Positions 9,601 to 19,285 of a stretch of 64,000 nucleotides of DNA are shown piece by piece. The stretch is from contig NZ_CTEN01000002.1 of the NCBI RefSeq assembly GCF_001375655.1, positions 62,001 through 126,000 of the forward strand, read 5' to 3'. Made by a program: the position numbers and the translations under genes. The stretch comes from Streptococcus varani. GTDB taxonomy: Bacteria > Bacillota > Bacilli > Lactobacillales > Streptococcaceae. The notes under the pieces are model-generated. The model did not search any database. It had not been told where the DNA came from and saw only the letters and a program-made list of their open reading frames with translations. How positions within the stretch are numbered: the stretch's first letter is position 1; each line of letters starts with the position of its first letter.

Positions 9601-10805
9601 ATTCTCCCTTTCTCAAGTAGATAAGCAAAAATCGCTTCTTTTTCATTAGGCAAATACCCTAGAACAATGGCTTTTTCAATATCATGAAGAAGAGCTCCTA
9701 ATGTTGGACCTGGTTTTAATCCAAGCTTTGCTATAAGAATACCGCCATTGACCACTATTTCATGCTTATCATGAATAAGAAGGTCTGCATCCAGTTGCTT
9801 GATTTCTGATAGTGCAACAGATAGCCCTTGAGCTTGGCGGAGATTTTCAACGAGCATCAAGTTTTCAAGACCAAATTGATAGGTCATGAATTTATCAGGA
9901 CGCGCAACTGCTCTTTCTTGATAAGCTGCTACTAAAGCACAAACAAGTTTTTGGAAATCATTGGAAGTTTTCCATTTTTTAAGAAAGGCGCGCGGATCAC
10001 TGACTTCTAAGGCAATCAATAACATGGCCCAAGCTTGTTCGGAGCTTTGAAAAAGAAATTCAGGTTCTAATCGATCCAACATCTTCTGCAAGAGCTGGCC
10101 TTTGCCCTTCATTTCTGGTAAATAGTCATAGGCGACGGCAGCAATCAACTTTTCTAAACCTTTGCGCCAAGACGATGCCGTTAAGAGTTTATCAAATTCA
10201 ATAAAAATCCGCTCAACTGAAATCTTTTCCAAAAGTGGTGCTGTTTCCTGCATCGCTTGAAAGGTTTTTTCTTCAATATCAAAATCCAAACTAGCAGCAA
10301 AGCGAAAACCACGCATAATCCGAAGAGCGTCTTCGTTAAAGCGTTCTTGGGCTAGTCCAACTGCTCGCAAAACTCTGGCATCCAAGTCCTTAAGGCCTTC
10401 AAATTTATCAATGATTTGCGATTCTTCATTGAGAGCGAATGCATTGACTGTAAAGTCCCTTCGCTTCAAATCTTCTTCTAGAGAGCGCACAAAAGAAACC
10501 TGACTAGGGCGACGAAAATCAACATAGACATCCTCAGTCCGGAAAGTAGTAATTTCGTATTCCTGTTCCCCTTGGAGAACCAATACAGTCCCGTGCTCAA
10601 TTCCAACATCAATGGTTCGAGGAAAAATAGCCTTGGTTTCTTCAGGATAGGAGCTGCTAGCAATATCGACATCATGAATCGGTCGTCCTAAAATCGCATC
10701 CCTAACGGAACCACCCACAAAATAAGCTTCATAACCAGCAGCTTTTAATTTTTCTAAAATCGGCAAAGCCTCCTGAAATTCAGAAGGCAAATGTGTTAAT
10801 TTCAT
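9597..10805 (-). CDS. cca: CCA-adding tRNA nucleotidyltransferase
   Basis: 402 aa class II enzyme that builds or repairs the 3' CCA end of tRNAs. The nucleotidyltransferase motif [11 protein letters not shown] precedes HDVDIA with the catalytic aspartates (about residues 31-50). The [10 protein letters not shown] motif and the [16 protein letters not shown] motif follow. It overlaps dapB upstream and the ABC-F gene downstream by four bases each, giving a tightly packed unit DUF1149-degV-dapB-cca-ABC-F-membrane protein. Confidence 0.96.
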   Translation of the reverse strand: MKLTHLPSEFQEALPILEKLKAAGYEAYFVGGSVRDAILGRPIHDVDIASSSYPEETKAIFPRTIDVGIEHGTVLVLQGEQEYEITTFRTEDVYVDFRRPSQVSFVRSLEEDLKRRDFTVNAFALNEESQIIDKFEGLKDLDARVLRAVGLAQERFNEDALRIMRGFRFAASLDFDIEEKTFQAMQETAPLLEKISVERIFIEFDKLLTASSWRKGLEKLIAAVAYDYLPEMKGKGQLLQKMLDRLEPEFLFQSSEQAWAMLLIALEVSDPRAFLKKWKTSNDFQKLVCALVAAYQERAVARPDKFMTYQFGLENLMLVENLRQAQGLSVALSEIKQLDADLLIHDKHEIVVNGGILIAKLGLKPGPTLGALLHDIEKAIVLGYLPNEKEAIFAYLLEKGRI

Positions 10806-11569
10806 AGTAAATGTTCCAAACCGTAAACAAGTTTCTCACGTTTGACCACTTCTTTAATGCCCAAGTTGACACCAGACATGAAAGAAACACGGTCATAAGA
10901 ATCATGGCGAATGGTCAATCCTTCACCTTGAGCACCAAAAATGACTTCTTGATGAGCAACCAAACCAGGCAAGCGAACGCTGTGAATACGGAAACCATCA
11001 AACTCCGCTCCACGAGCACCAGCCATCAATTCTTCCTCATCACTGGCACCTTGTTGAAGAGCGGCACGTGTTTGAGAAATCAATTCCGCTGTTTTGACAG
11101 CTGTTCCGCTTGGCGCATCCTTTTTCTTATCATGGTGCAACTCAATAATTTCTAAATTAGGGAAATATTTAGCAGCTTGTGCCGCAAACTGCATCAGTAA
11201 GATAGCTCCAATCGCAAAATTTGGTGCAATCAACCCACCTAATTTTTTTTCAACAGAAAGAGCGGTCAATCCCTCTATCTCCTCTGTTGTGAAACCAGTC
11301 GTTCCAACTACCGGAGCAAATCCATTTTCTAATGCAAAGCGCGTATTGGTATAAGCGAATTTAGGGGTTGTAAAATCTACCCACACATCCGCGTCAAGAC
11401 CAATCAAGTCTTCTTTGTTTTTAAATACTGGAACACCCTCAAAGCTTTCTTCCGTCGCAAATGGATCTAAAAGCGCAGCCAGACTTAAATCCTTGTCTGC
11501 TTTAACCATTTCAAGAGCTGTTGACCCCATTTTCCCTTTAAAACCTGCAATAATAACCTTAATTGACAT
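10802..11569 (-). CDS. dapB: 4-hydroxy-tetrahydrodipicolinate reductase
   Basis: 255 aa NAD(P)H-dependent reductase of lysine and diaminopimelate biosynthesis, hence of cell-wall lysine supply. The N-terminal Rossmann motif GFKGKMG is at about residues 8-14. The catalytic [15 protein letters not shown] segment lies near residue 150. The ATG at 11569 is chosen over a GTG immediately upstream because GGAG stands six bases before it. It lies nine bases after degV and overlaps cca by four. Confidence 0.95.
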   Translation of the reverse strand: MSIKVIIAGFKGKMGSTALEMVKADKDLSLAALLDPFATEESFEGVPVFKNKEDLIGLDADVWVDFTTPKFAYTNTRFALENGFAPVVGTTGFTTEEIEGLTALSVEKKLGGLIAPNFAIGAILLMQFAAQAAKYFPNLEIIELHHDKKKDAPSGTAVKTAELISQTRAALQQGASDEEELMAGARGAEFDGFRIHSVRLPGLVAHQEVIFGAQGEGLTIRHDSYDRVSFMSGVNLGIKEVVKREKLVYGLEHLL

Positions 11570-11578
11570 CACTTACTC

Positions 11579-12430
11579 CTACTCTACGATGGGGGTAATA
11601 CCAAAAGCGACTGCTCCCTCACCGAGATGAGTGCCGATGACCGAACCAAAACTAACAATAGGAAATTGGCCTTTCATGCCTGCTTCTAGCATCATATTTC
11701 TAAAGTTCTCTGCTCTTTCAGGAGCATTGGCATGTATAAGAGCTACTTGATAGTTTCCTTCTCTAGTTTTTTCATCAAGAATCTCTAAGAGTCTCTTAAC
11801 TGCTTTTTTCTCCGTCCGAACTTTCTCATAAACTTCAATCTTACCTTCGTCAGTAAAATACAAAATAGGCTTAATACTAAGCAAGTTTCCTAGAAGAGCT
11901 GCTCCATTAGACAAACGACCACCTTTGACCAGATGATTAAGATCATCTACCATGATGAAAGCGGTCGTTGCCTGAATCTGAAAATTCAAACGCTCCAAGA
12001 TAAGGTCAAAATCGAGCCCCTGATTAACCCAATGCAGAACATTTTCCACCATCATCCCCAGTGGGGCAGAGGTGATCCGGCTATCTGGAAAGGCAAGGGT
12101 TAGACCTTGTACTTCTTCTTTCAAAAATTGAATGTTTTGATAAAAACCAGAAATCCCTGATGATAGAAATAAACCGATTGCATGTGTGTAACCTTGCGCA
12201 GGTAAAGTCATCAAGATTTCATCCAATTTTGCAAGGCTTGGCTGACTAGTCTTTGGCAATTCTGAAGAACTGGCCATTTTTTCGTAGAAATCTTCAGGAC
12301 TTAGATTCTTACCTTCAATATATTCCTGTCCATCAATGGTAACGGGAATGTCTAAAACAAACAGATTCTCCGTTTGGATAAATTCTGGACTGATAACAGC
12401 TGAAGAATCTGTGATAATAGCTAATTTCAT
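11579..12430 (-). CDS. DegV family fatty-acid-binding protein
   Basis: 283 aa. The N-terminus [17 protein letters not shown] carries the TDSSA motif typical of DegV. TSQPS near residue 75 and HLVKGGRLS near residue 160 are further family signatures for the bound fatty acid. Members of this family deliver exogenous fatty acids to the kinase FakA; whether this one is FakB is inferred only. It overlaps the DUF1149 gene by four bases. Confidence 0.92.
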   Translation of the reverse strand: MKLAIITDSSAVISPEFIQTENLFVLDIPVTIDGQEYIEGKNLSPEDFYEKMASSSELPKTSQPSLAKLDEILMTLPAQGYTHAIGLFLSSGISGFYQNIQFLKEEVQGLTLAFPDSRITSAPLGMMVENVLHWVNQGLDFDLILERLNFQIQATTAFIMVDDLNHLVKGGRLSNGAALLGNLLSIKPILYFTDEGKIEVYEKVRTEKKAVKRLLEILDEKTREGNYQVALIHANAPERAENFRNMMLEAGMKGQFPIVSFGSVIGTHLGEGAVAFGITPIVE

Positions 12431-12807
12431 CTTACCTCTCCAAGGTCAATTCCTGGTGCATCAAAGGCAACTTCAGTTACTTCATAAGTCAAGCGATTGA
12501 CCATATCAAAAAGCGGTTGAGCCAAGGCACGCTTATCGTCATCAGAAATATCAGTTGGCTCATTGATGATTCCATCTGTAATTTTCACTTGTTGCGAAAT
12601 CAGACCAGAAACAACAAATTTTTCTTGAACATTCATGAATTGCATAACCAAAATGATAGTGGTTGATTCTTCGCTTTCATTTTTTTCAACCAAATGAAAC
12701 TCAATATTGTATTGAGACTTTGGAGACCCATGCTCTTCTTCCATCTTGAAATTACGCATATCAAAGTGATAGCGATTAACATATTCTTTTTCTCGAATAA
12801 CTTTCAT
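12427..12807 (-). CDS. DUF1149 family protein
   Basis: 126 aa, acidic and soluble. The opening [20 protein letters not shown] is characteristic of the streptococcal DUF1149 family, which has a SecB-like fold. Whether it is a chaperone is not shown by the sequence. It is the first gene of the six-gene unit running to 7374. Upstream is the extended -10 TGGTATAAT (12838-12846) and a GAGG ribosome-binding site nine bases before ATG. Confidence 0.85.
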   Translation of the reverse strand: MKVIREKEYVNRYHFDMRNFKMEEEHGSPKSQYNIEFHLVEKNESEESTTIILVMQFMNVQEKFVVSGLISQQVKITDGIINEPTDISDDDKRALAQPLFDMVNRLTYEVTEVAFDAPGIDLGEVR

Positions 12808-12837
12808 TGTTGACTCCTCAGTACAGTAATAATGTTC

Positions 12838-12846
12838 ATTATACCA
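12838..12846 (-). promoter_or_regulatory. Extended -10 promoter of the DUF1149-degV-dapB-cca unit
   Basis: TGGTATAAT on the minus strand, about 30 bases before the DUF1149 ATG. No convincing -35 is visible. It is the only good promoter found upstream of the six closely packed genes. Confidence 0.6.
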
Positions 12847-12973
12847 TAAAATAGTATAAATTTATAGAATTTCACTTGTTGGTTCCGACGATTTTAAGGC
12901 AAATAAGCTGGCAAATTAATCATAGATGAATATAGAGCGTTGACTGCTGAAGAGCTGATTTTATTGTTTTAAC

Positions 12974-13000
12974 AAAAAAAAAGCCGAGCTAGGCTCGACT
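12974..13000 (-). terminator. Terminator of the fructose operon
   Basis: GTCGAGC-cta-GCTCGGC followed by nine T on the minus strand, beginning eight bases after the fruA stop. The stem has one G-T pair. Confidence 0.9.
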
Positions 13001-13007
13001 TTGCATC

Positions 13008-14957
13008 TTATTTTGCTTTACGAAGGTAACCGAAGATAACACCTGAAACAAGAGCACCAATCAATACATAAACAATGTAAAGGAATGGGTTGCTTGTAAG
13101 AGCGATAACAAATACACCGCCGTGTGGGGCCATGAGTTTGATGCCTGACAAACCAACAAGGGCACCTGACAAGGCAGAACCAGCGATAAAGCTTGGGATA
13201 GCACGTGCCGGATCAGCAGCCGCAAATGGAATGGCACCTTCTGTGATGAAAGATAGACCCATGATGATGTTGGTCAAACCAGAATCACGCTCTTCAGCCG
13301 TGAATTTATTTTTGTAAAGAAGAGTTGCGATAAATACTGCCAATGGTGGAACCATACCACCCGCCATAACTGCTGCCATGACGATGGAGCCACCCGTTGT
13401 GACAGATGCTGCAAGTGTACCAGTACCAAAGACATAAGCTGCCTTGTTAATTGGTCCACCCATATCCACAGCCATCATACCGCCGACAAGGAGACCAAGA
13501 ACAACTGCTGAACCACCTGACAAACTATTAAGGAAATCATTAAGAGCAGTGTTGATAGCTGACATCGGAATGTTAACAGCCAACATCAAGAGACCAGTGA
13601 TGATAACTCCAAACAATGGCAAGATAAGGATGGATTTAGCACCTTCCAATGAACGTGGTACCTTAACGTATTTTTTAAGAGCCAATACAACAAATCCTGC
13701 AAGGAAACCACCGACAAGAGCACCGAGGAAACCTGAAGGGACACCTGCAAGGTTAGCAGTTGCTTCACCACCAGCTGCAAATGGTATTTTACCATAAGCT
13801 AAACCGTTTGAAGCGATGGCACCAGCCACAAAACCAGAAACCAAACCTGGCTTTTCAGCGATTGAATAAGCTACATAGCCAGCAAATACTGGAATCATAA
13901 AGCCAAAGGCTGCTCCACCAATCTTCATAAAGATGGCAGAAATTTCATGATAAGAACCTAGACTACCAAGGCTATCTTGAGGCACACCCATGATGTTATC
14001 AAATAAGAATGCCAAAGCAATCATGATACCACCACCAATAACAAATGGAAGCATTTGAGATACACCACTCATTAGGTGTTTGTAAAAGGCTTGACCGGCT
14101 GAAGTTTTTTCTTCTGATTGCACGCTTGTTGCTCCTTCTTTTGCTACATAAGTGTCTGCTTTGCCATCAAGAACAAGATTAATAAGCTCTTTTGTTTTCT
14201 TAATACCATCAGCTACTGGACGGTTTACCAATGGTTTTCCATTGAAACGAGCCATATCTACAGCTTTGTCAGCTGCAATGATAACACCTTTAGCATTGGC
14301 GATATCTGCTGCCGTCAATTTGTTTCCGACACCAGATGCACCATTTGTTTCAACCTTGATGGCTACGCCTAATTCAGCAGCTGTTTTCTTCAATGCTTCT
14401 TCTGCCATGTATGTATGAGCAATACCAGTTGTACATGCAGTAACCGCAACGATAAAGTCTTGGTTTGCGGCTGGAACTAGAGGCGCTTCCACAACTTTAT
14501 CTGCTTCTTCTGCTGCATCAAAGGTTGCAATTACCTCGTCAGCTGATGATACCTGACGCAATTTCTCTGCAAAGCCATCTTTCAGGAGATATTTAGACAA
14601 TTCAGCAAGAGCTGCTAAGTGAGTATCATTGGCTCCGTCTGGTGCCGCAATCATGAAGAAGAGATCGGTTGGCTGTCCATCAAGTGCCGCATAGTCCACA
14701 CCAGCACCCGATTTAGCGAAAAGAACTGTGGCTTCTTTTACGGCAGCATTTTTGCTATGTGGCATAGCAATCCCATCACCCAAACCTGTTGACGTTTGTG
14801 CTTCACGGTTCATGATGCCTGTTTTGAATGTCTCAAAATCACTTACAAAACCGTTGCTAACAAGGCTTGTAATCATTTCATCGATAGCTGCTTCTTTTGA
14901 AGTTGCTTGCAAGTCCAAAATCATGACTTCTTTTTTCAGAAGATCTTGAATTTTCAT
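13008..14957 (-). CDS. fruA: PTS fructose-specific EIIABC component
   Basis: 649 aa. It imports fructose as fructose 1-phosphate. The EIIA domain is N-terminal with the phosphorylatable His in GIAMPHSK (about residue 62). The EIIB domain follows with Cys in VTACTTGIAHTYMAEEAL (about residue 175). The C-terminal EIIC domain (about residues 290-645) has about nine membrane segments. The frame overlaps fruK by four bases. It is the last gene of fruR-fruK-fruA and ends in a clear terminator. Confidence 0.96.
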   Translation of the reverse strand: MKIQDLLKKEVMILDLQATSKEAAIDEMITSLVSNGFVSDFETFKTGIMNREAQTSTGLGDGIAMPHSKNAAVKEATVLFAKSGAGVDYAALDGQPTDLFFMIAAPDGANDTHLAALAELSKYLLKDGFAEKLRQVSSADEVIATFDAAEEADKVVEAPLVPAANQDFIVAVTACTTGIAHTYMAEEALKKTAAELGVAIKVETNGASGVGNKLTAADIANAKGVIIAADKAVDMARFNGKPLVNRPVADGIKKTKELINLVLDGKADTYVAKEGATSVQSEEKTSAGQAFYKHLMSGVSQMLPFVIGGGIMIALAFLFDNIMGVPQDSLGSLGSYHEISAIFMKIGGAAFGFMIPVFAGYVAYSIAEKPGLVSGFVAGAIASNGLAYGKIPFAAGGEATANLAGVPSGFLGALVGGFLAGFVVLALKKYVKVPRSLEGAKSILILPLFGVIITGLLMLAVNIPMSAINTALNDFLNSLSGGSAVVLGLLVGGMMAVDMGGPINKAAYVFGTGTLAASVTTGGSIVMAAVMAGGMVPPLAVFIATLLYKNKFTAEERDSGLTNIIMGLSFITEGAIPFAAADPARAIPSFIAGSALSGALVGLSGIKLMAPHGGVFVIALTSNPFLYIVYVLIGALVSGVIFGYLRKAK

Positions 14958-15865
14958 AATCTTTCTACCTCTACTTTTTCATAAGTTTCTTTAATAAATG
15001 CTTCGCTTGCTAGGTCATCTGAGAAGGTTGTGGCCGTACCACAAGCAACACCCCATTTGAGGGCTTCCACTGGATCACCTGATTTGACAAATTCGCCTGT
15101 AAAGCCAGCTACCATGGAATCACCAGCTCCGACTGAATTTTTGACATTTCCTTTGATTGGCTTTGCGAAATAAGCTGAGTCTGGTGTAACCAAGAGTGCT
15201 CCATCACCAGCCATGGAAATAATGACATTTTGGGCACCTTTGGCTAAAATCTGACGAGCATATTTTTCAATATCTGTCAGTCCATTCAACTCTACATCAA
15301 AGATGTCAGCTAATTCGTGATTATTTGGTTTGACCAGAAGTGGCCCATACTGGAGAGAATCCAGGAGAGTTTGCCCTTCGAAATCACAGACAACTTGAGC
15401 GCCTGCTTTTCGTGCAAGCGGAATCAAAGTGTTATAAACCTGATTCCCAAGATTGCTCGGTGCTGAACCAGCAAAAACGACTGTATCTTTTTCTGTCAAT
15501 GCAGCTAAAATGGTTTCCAATTCAGCTAATTTTCCAGATGAGATATGTGGACCCGGTCCATTGATTTCTGTCTCCAGTCCAGCCTTGACTTTTACATTGA
15601 TTCGCGTATCTTCTTCTACATGAACAAAGTTGCTTGTGATTCCCTCAGTTTGCAGACTTTCTTCAATGAAACGGCCTGTAAATCCACCGACAAAACCAGT
15701 CGCGGTATTGTCAATATTTAGGCGTTTCAAAATACGAGAAACGTTTATCCCTTTTCCTCCAGCATACTTATCATCACTTTCCATGCGGTTAACCGAGCCA
15801 AGCTCTAAATTTTCCAGACGAACAATGAAGTCTATGGATGGATTGAGGGTAACGGTGTAAATCAT
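14954..15865 (-). CDS. fruK: 1-phosphofructokinase
   Basis: 303 aa PfkB-family kinase converting fructose 1-phosphate to fructose 1,6-bisphosphate. The sugar-binding GGKGINVSR motif lies at about residues 37-45. The anion-hole and catalytic motif SVGAGDSMVAGF lies near residue 247. It overlaps fruR and fruA by four bases each, so the three genes are translationally coupled. Confidence 0.96.
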   Translation of the reverse strand: MIYTVTLNPSIDFIVRLENLELGSVNRMESDDKYAGGKGINVSRILKRLNIDNTATGFVGGFTGRFIEESLQTEGITSNFVHVEEDTRINVKVKAGLETEINGPGPHISSGKLAELETILAALTEKDTVVFAGSAPSNLGNQVYNTLIPLARKAGAQVVCDFEGQTLLDSLQYGPLLVKPNNHELADIFDVELNGLTDIEKYARQILAKGAQNVIISMAGDGALLVTPDSAYFAKPIKGNVKNSVGAGDSMVAGFTGEFVKSGDPVEALKWGVACGTATTFSDDLASEAFIKETYEKVEVERL

Positions 15866-16605
15866 AGTTCGATGACCTCCGTTTTCTCCTTAATTTTTTT
15901 CATAAGGGCTCCGTCAGATCTTTGAGTAATCAAAGTTACTTTCTCGATCTGCTCTACCTTGACAAAAGAAACTTGTCCTAGTTTGGAAGCATCCAGCAGG
16001 ACAAAGGCTTTTTGTGCATTTTCAATAATAGTTTTTTTGATAACCGCTTCTTCGATATCTGGTGTTGTCAAGAAATGCTCATCTACACCGTTCATACCCA
16101 TAAAAACTTTATCAAAGTTCAGTTGAGAAATTTGATCTACAGCTGTTTTACCAATGCTGGCATCCGTTGAATGCTTGACAAATCCACCAATAATGATAGT
16201 CTTGAACTGCATTTCAACTAATTTCGCTGCATGATGAATCGAATTTGTCACAACTGTCAAGTCTTCTTGGTAGAGCATATCAACCAATAATTCTGTTGTT
16301 GTTCCTGCATCAATGAAAATCACATCATCGTCCTCAATCAAAGAAAGAGCTTTTTTAGCAATTTCTGACTTTGCTTGAACGTTTTTGATAGATTTCTCTT
16401 GCATTGACTCTTCAGCTTGAAGTTTTGTGATGACCTCCGCTCCGCCATGTACACGTCGCAAATGTCCTTCTGACTCCAATTCATCCAAATCCCTTCTGAC
16501 AGTTGATTCAGAAGTCTCCAACAATTGAACCATTTCTTCTAGTTGGATGAACTTTTTCTCCTTGATTTCATCAAGAATCAACTGTTTTCGTTCAGATTTT
16601 AAGAT
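15862..16605 (-). CDS. fruR: DeoR-family fructose operon repressor, non-canonical start
   Basis: 247 aa if started at the ATC codon at 16605. The N-terminal helix-turn-helix spans LEEMVQLLETSESTVRRDLDEL, and the C-terminal sugar-phosphate sensor domain contains DAGTTTELLVDML. The peptide KSERKQLIL normally follows the initiator Met-Leu; here the codon in the Met position is ATC, eight bases behind a perfect AGGAGG. An in-frame TTG at 16647 overlaps the -10 promoter box and a GTG at 16614 abuts the ribosome-binding site, so both fit worse. It presumably represses fruRKA until fructose 1-phosphate accumulates. Confidence 0.9.
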   Translation of the reverse strand: MLKSERKQLILDEIKEKKFIQLEEMVQLLETSESTVRRDLDELESEGHLRRVHGGAEVITKLQAEESMQEKSIKNVQAKSEIAKKALSLIEDDDVIFIDAGTTTELLVDMLYQEDLTVVTNSIHHAAKLVEMQFKTIIIGGFVKHSTDASIGKTAVDQISQLNFDKVFMGMNGVDEHFLTTPDIEEAVIKKTIIENAQKAFVLLDASKLGQVSFVKVEQIEKVTLITQRSDGALMKKIKEKTEVIEL

Positions 16606-16638
16606 AGGTATCACCTCCTGAAACCGATTACAAATTCT

Positions 16639-16666
16639 ATTATACAATATTTTTTTGCTTTGTCAA
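16639..16666 (-). promoter_or_regulatory. Promoter of fruRKA
   Basis: -35 TTGACA (16666-16661), 16-bp spacer, -10 TATAAT (16644-16639) on the minus strand. Upstream lie repeated GAAAGAAAATGATAGAAAG motifs (about 16670-16692) that could be the FruR operator. The sequence from the spacer outwards is copied again at 17963-18030. Confidence 0.85.
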
Positions 16667-16731
16667 TCACTTTCTATCATTTTCTTTCAAAAAAAATCAC
16701 GTCGCATGTTGTCAAGTCAAGTGCAACAAGT

Positions 16732-16845
16732 TGATTGATAACTAGAGATCCAGAGGTTAAGCTATTTGGGCTATCCCAAATAGGAATTTTGAAGATTGGT
16801 ATTGAAGAAGTCGTCTCGGGCGCTCATTGTGGCTGTGATATAGTC
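16732..16845 (-). repeat. IS30-family left-end fragment
   Basis: The first 114 bp repeat the left end of the two full IS copies that follow, starting AAGTGCAACAAGTTGATTG and differing by one deleted base (gctcattgtgg instead of gctcattgatgg). It encodes only the last codons of a transposase and stops at gatatagt, where the next IS end begins. Confidence 0.9.
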
Positions 16846-17969
16846 AAGTGCAACAAGTTGATTGATAACTAGAGATCCAGAGGTTAAGCTATTTGGGCTA
16901 TCCCAAATAGGAATTTTGAAGATTGGTATTGAAGAAGTCGTCTCGGGCGCTCATTGATGGCTGTGATATAGTTGTCAAGTTCTTCAGAGGTTAGTGAATT
17001 AAAAGAGTTTCCTTTAGGGATATATTCTCTGAGGAGACCATTGAAGTTCTCATTTGTACCTCTCTCATGTGAAGAATATGGATGTGCAAAGTAAACATCA
17101 ACAGCTTCCAAGTCTGAGAGTAAACTAAATTCAGAACCATTATCAGCTGTAATGGATGCAATAGGATACTGACTTGTAAGTTGTTTGACAGCACAATTAA
17201 TGGTATGGGACTGTTTGTCTTCTAGCTTAACTCCTAGTGCATAGCGTGTCTGGCGCTCTACCAAAGTCAAAACAACAGCTTCACCTTTGGTTTTCTTTCC
17301 AAGAACCAAGTCAATCTCCCAATGACCAAATTCAGAACGGTCATTGATACACTCAGGACGTTCTTCGATAGACTGACCTAAAGTTTTCTTATTCGTCTTA
17401 ATGACTGGCTTAGAACGTTTCCTGATACTGACCATCTTAGGTAAATCGATTGGTTTTATAACTAACAGCCCCTCTTTGATATAGCGATAAATGGTTTTGG
17501 TAGAGGGAACAACCTCCTCAGGATGATTTGCTTTATAAGTCTGAACGAAACTATCTACGCTATGAAGACGAATTTTAGCTTTCAAGGCATATCCTAATTG
17601 CTCAATGAATTTAGCGGAGCAGTCATTCAACTTGAGATAAGAGCACTTTTGACGATTGGATTCATAGACACGCTGTCCGCTATCAGCGAAATAGGCACTG
17701 AAATAGGTACGTTTCCCATTCTTATCCTGTACCTGATCCACCGAACCACGTTTGATTTCTCGACTGATTGTCGACCGGTGACGACCTAGAAGACGAGCGA
17801 TTTCAGCCGGTTTCTTTCCCATTTTAAGATAAGCAGCCATTTCGCCACGTTCCGAGGCTGAGAGATGAGAATAGGTTGATTTTTTGGTAGAATGAGTGTT
17901 GGACATGTTCATCTGCTTTCTATACTGAGTTGGGGAATTCTAGTATATCAGACGAACATGTCTTTTTTG
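16846..17969 (-). mobile_element. IS30-family element, copy 1, right end lost
   Basis: It begins with AAGTGCAACAAG, as copy 2 does, but at 17969 switches from the IS sequence into a copy of the fruR upstream region. The last bases of the right inverted repeat (TTGCACTT) are therefore missing. The body is identical to copy 2 over the transposase, at an offset of exactly 1185 bp. Confidence 0.9.
16884..17912 (-). CDS. IS30-family transposase (copy 1)
   Basis: 342 aa. The N-terminal helix-turn-helix reads YLKMGKKPAEIARLLGRHRS (about residues 28-47), followed by TISREI. The integrase core has the DDE residues in FGHWEIDLV (first D), ITADNGSEF (second D) and the C-terminal ERGTNENFNGLLR (E). The sequence is identical to the copy at 18069. 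It lies opposite no other gene and shows no frameshift, so it is probably active, although its element lacks a complete right end. Confidence 0.95.
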   Translation of the reverse strand: MNMSNTHSTKKSTYSHLSASERGEMAAYLKMGKKPAEIARLLGRHRSTISREIKRGSVDQVQDKNGKRTYFSAYFADSGQRVYESNRQKCSYLKLNDCSAKFIEQLGYALKAKIRLHSVDSFVQTYKANHPEEVVPSTKTIYRYIKEGLLVIKPIDLPKMVSIRKRSKPVIKTNKKTLGQSIEERPECINDRSEFGHWEIDLVLGKKTKGEAVVLTLVERQTRYALGVKLEDKQSHTINCAVKQLTSQYPIASITADNGSEFSLLSDLEAVDVYFAHPYSSHERGTNENFNGLLREYIPKGNSFNSLTSEELDNYITAINERPRRLLQYQSSKFLFGIAQIA

Positions 17970-18030
17970 CTTTGTCAATCACTTTCTATCATTTTCTTTC
18001 AAAAAAAATCACGTCGCATGTTGTCAAGTC
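17963..18030 (-). repeat. Duplicated fruR upstream segment
   Basis: 68 bp, a copy of about 16651-16731 minus the -10 box. It holds TTGACA and the GAAAGAAAATGATAGAAAG operator-like motif. It is wedged between IS30 copy 1 and copy 2; the junction with copy 1 uses a TTTTTTG stretch shared by the two sequences. Confidence 0.9.
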
Positions 18031-19162
18031 AAGTGCAACAAGTTGATTGATAACTAGAGATCCAGAGGTTAAGCTATTTGGGCTATCCCAAATAGGAATT
18101 TTGAAGATTGGTATTGAAGAAGTCGTCTCGGGCGCTCATTGATGGCTGTGATATAGTTGTCAAGTTCTTCAGAGGTTAGTGAATTAAAAGAGTTTCCTTT
18201 AGGGATATATTCTCTGAGGAGACCATTGAAGTTCTCATTTGTACCTCTCTCATGTGAAGAATATGGATGTGCAAAGTAAACATCAACAGCTTCCAAGTCT
18301 GAGAGTAAACTAAATTCAGAACCATTATCAGCTGTAATGGATGCAATAGGATACTGACTTGTAAGTTGTTTGACAGCACAATTAATGGTATGGGACTGTT
18401 TGTCTTCTAGCTTAACTCCTAGTGCATAGCGTGTCTGGCGCTCTACCAAAGTCAAAACAACAGCTTCACCTTTGGTTTTCTTTCCAAGAACCAAGTCAAT
18501 CTCCCAATGACCAAATTCAGAACGGTCATTGATACACTCAGGACGTTCTTCGATAGACTGACCTAAAGTTTTCTTATTCGTCTTAATGACTGGCTTAGAA
18601 CGTTTCCTGATACTGACCATCTTAGGTAAATCGATTGGTTTTATAACTAACAGCCCCTCTTTGATATAGCGATAAATGGTTTTGGTAGAGGGAACAACCT
18701 CCTCAGGATGATTTGCTTTATAAGTCTGAACGAAACTATCTACGCTATGAAGACGAATTTTAGCTTTCAAGGCATATCCTAATTGCTCAATGAATTTAGC
18801 GGAGCAGTCATTCAACTTGAGATAAGAGCACTTTTGACGATTGGATTCATAGACACGCTGTCCGCTATCAGCGAAATAGGCACTGAAATAGGTACGTTTC
18901 CCATTCTTATCCTGTACCTGATCCACCGAACCACGTTTGATTTCTCGACTGATTGTCGACCGGTGACGACCTAGAAGACGAGCGATTTCAGCCGGTTTCT
19001 TTCCCATTTTAAGATAAGCAGCCATTTCGCCACGTTCCGAGGCTGAGAGATGAGAATAGGTTGATTTTTTGGTAGAATGAGTGTTGGACATGTTCATCTG
19101 CTTTCTATACTGAGTTGGGGAATTCTAGTATATCAGACGAACATGTCTTTTTTGTTGCACTT
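18031..19162 (-). mobile_element. IS30-family element, copy 2, complete (1132 bp)
   Basis: The left end is AAGTGCAACAAG at 18031 and the right end is GTTGCACTT at 19162, forming short inverted termini. It carries one transposase gene. Its left flank is the duplicated fruR upstream sequence and its right flank is cattttacaacgcggg, probably the other side of the original insertion site. Confidence 0.9.
18069..19097 (-). CDS. IS30-family transposase (copy 2)
   Basis: 342 aa, identical to copy 1, with the same N-terminal DNA-binding domain and DDE core (EID, ADNGSE, ERGTNEN). A promoter-like TATACT at the right end precedes the gene by about 30 bases. As the only copy with both termini it is the likely source of the tandem arrangement. 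Confidence 0.95.
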   Translation of the reverse strand: MNMSNTHSTKKSTYSHLSASERGEMAAYLKMGKKPAEIARLLGRHRSTISREIKRGSVDQVQDKNGKRTYFSAYFADSGQRVYESNRQKCSYLKLNDCSAKFIEQLGYALKAKIRLHSVDSFVQTYKANHPEEVVPSTKTIYRYIKEGLLVIKPIDLPKMVSIRKRSKPVIKTNKKTLGQSIEERPECINDRSEFGHWEIDLVLGKKTKGEAVVLTLVERQTRYALGVKLEDKQSHTINCAVKQLTSQYPIASITADNGSEFSLLSDLEAVDVYFAHPYSSHERGTNENFNGLLREYIPKGNSFNSLTSEELDNYITAINERPRRLLQYQSSKFLFGIAQIA

Positions 19163-19257
19163 CATTTTACAACGCGGGAAAAAAATCACGTTTCAGCATT
19201 CTGTATCAGCTATTTATGAAAGATATTGAAAATACCATCATTTTCTTTCATAAATAA

Positions 19258-19284
19258 AAAGGAGAAGCTTTTCTCCCTTTCTTT
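19258..19284 (-). terminator. Terminator of hisC
   Basis: GGGAGAA-aagc-TTCTCC followed by TTTTTA on the minus strand, starting right at the hisC stop. Confidence 0.8.
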
Positions 19285-19285
19285 T

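Noticed and set aside
16603..16647. fruR starting at TTG 16647
   Set aside because: The codon overlaps the -10 box of the fruR promoter and would lie upstream of the transcription start.
16732..19162. IS30 head-to-tail dimer (transposition intermediate)
   Set aside because: The copies are separated by chromosomal promoter sequence and copy 1 lacks its right end, unlike an IS dimer with abutted ends.
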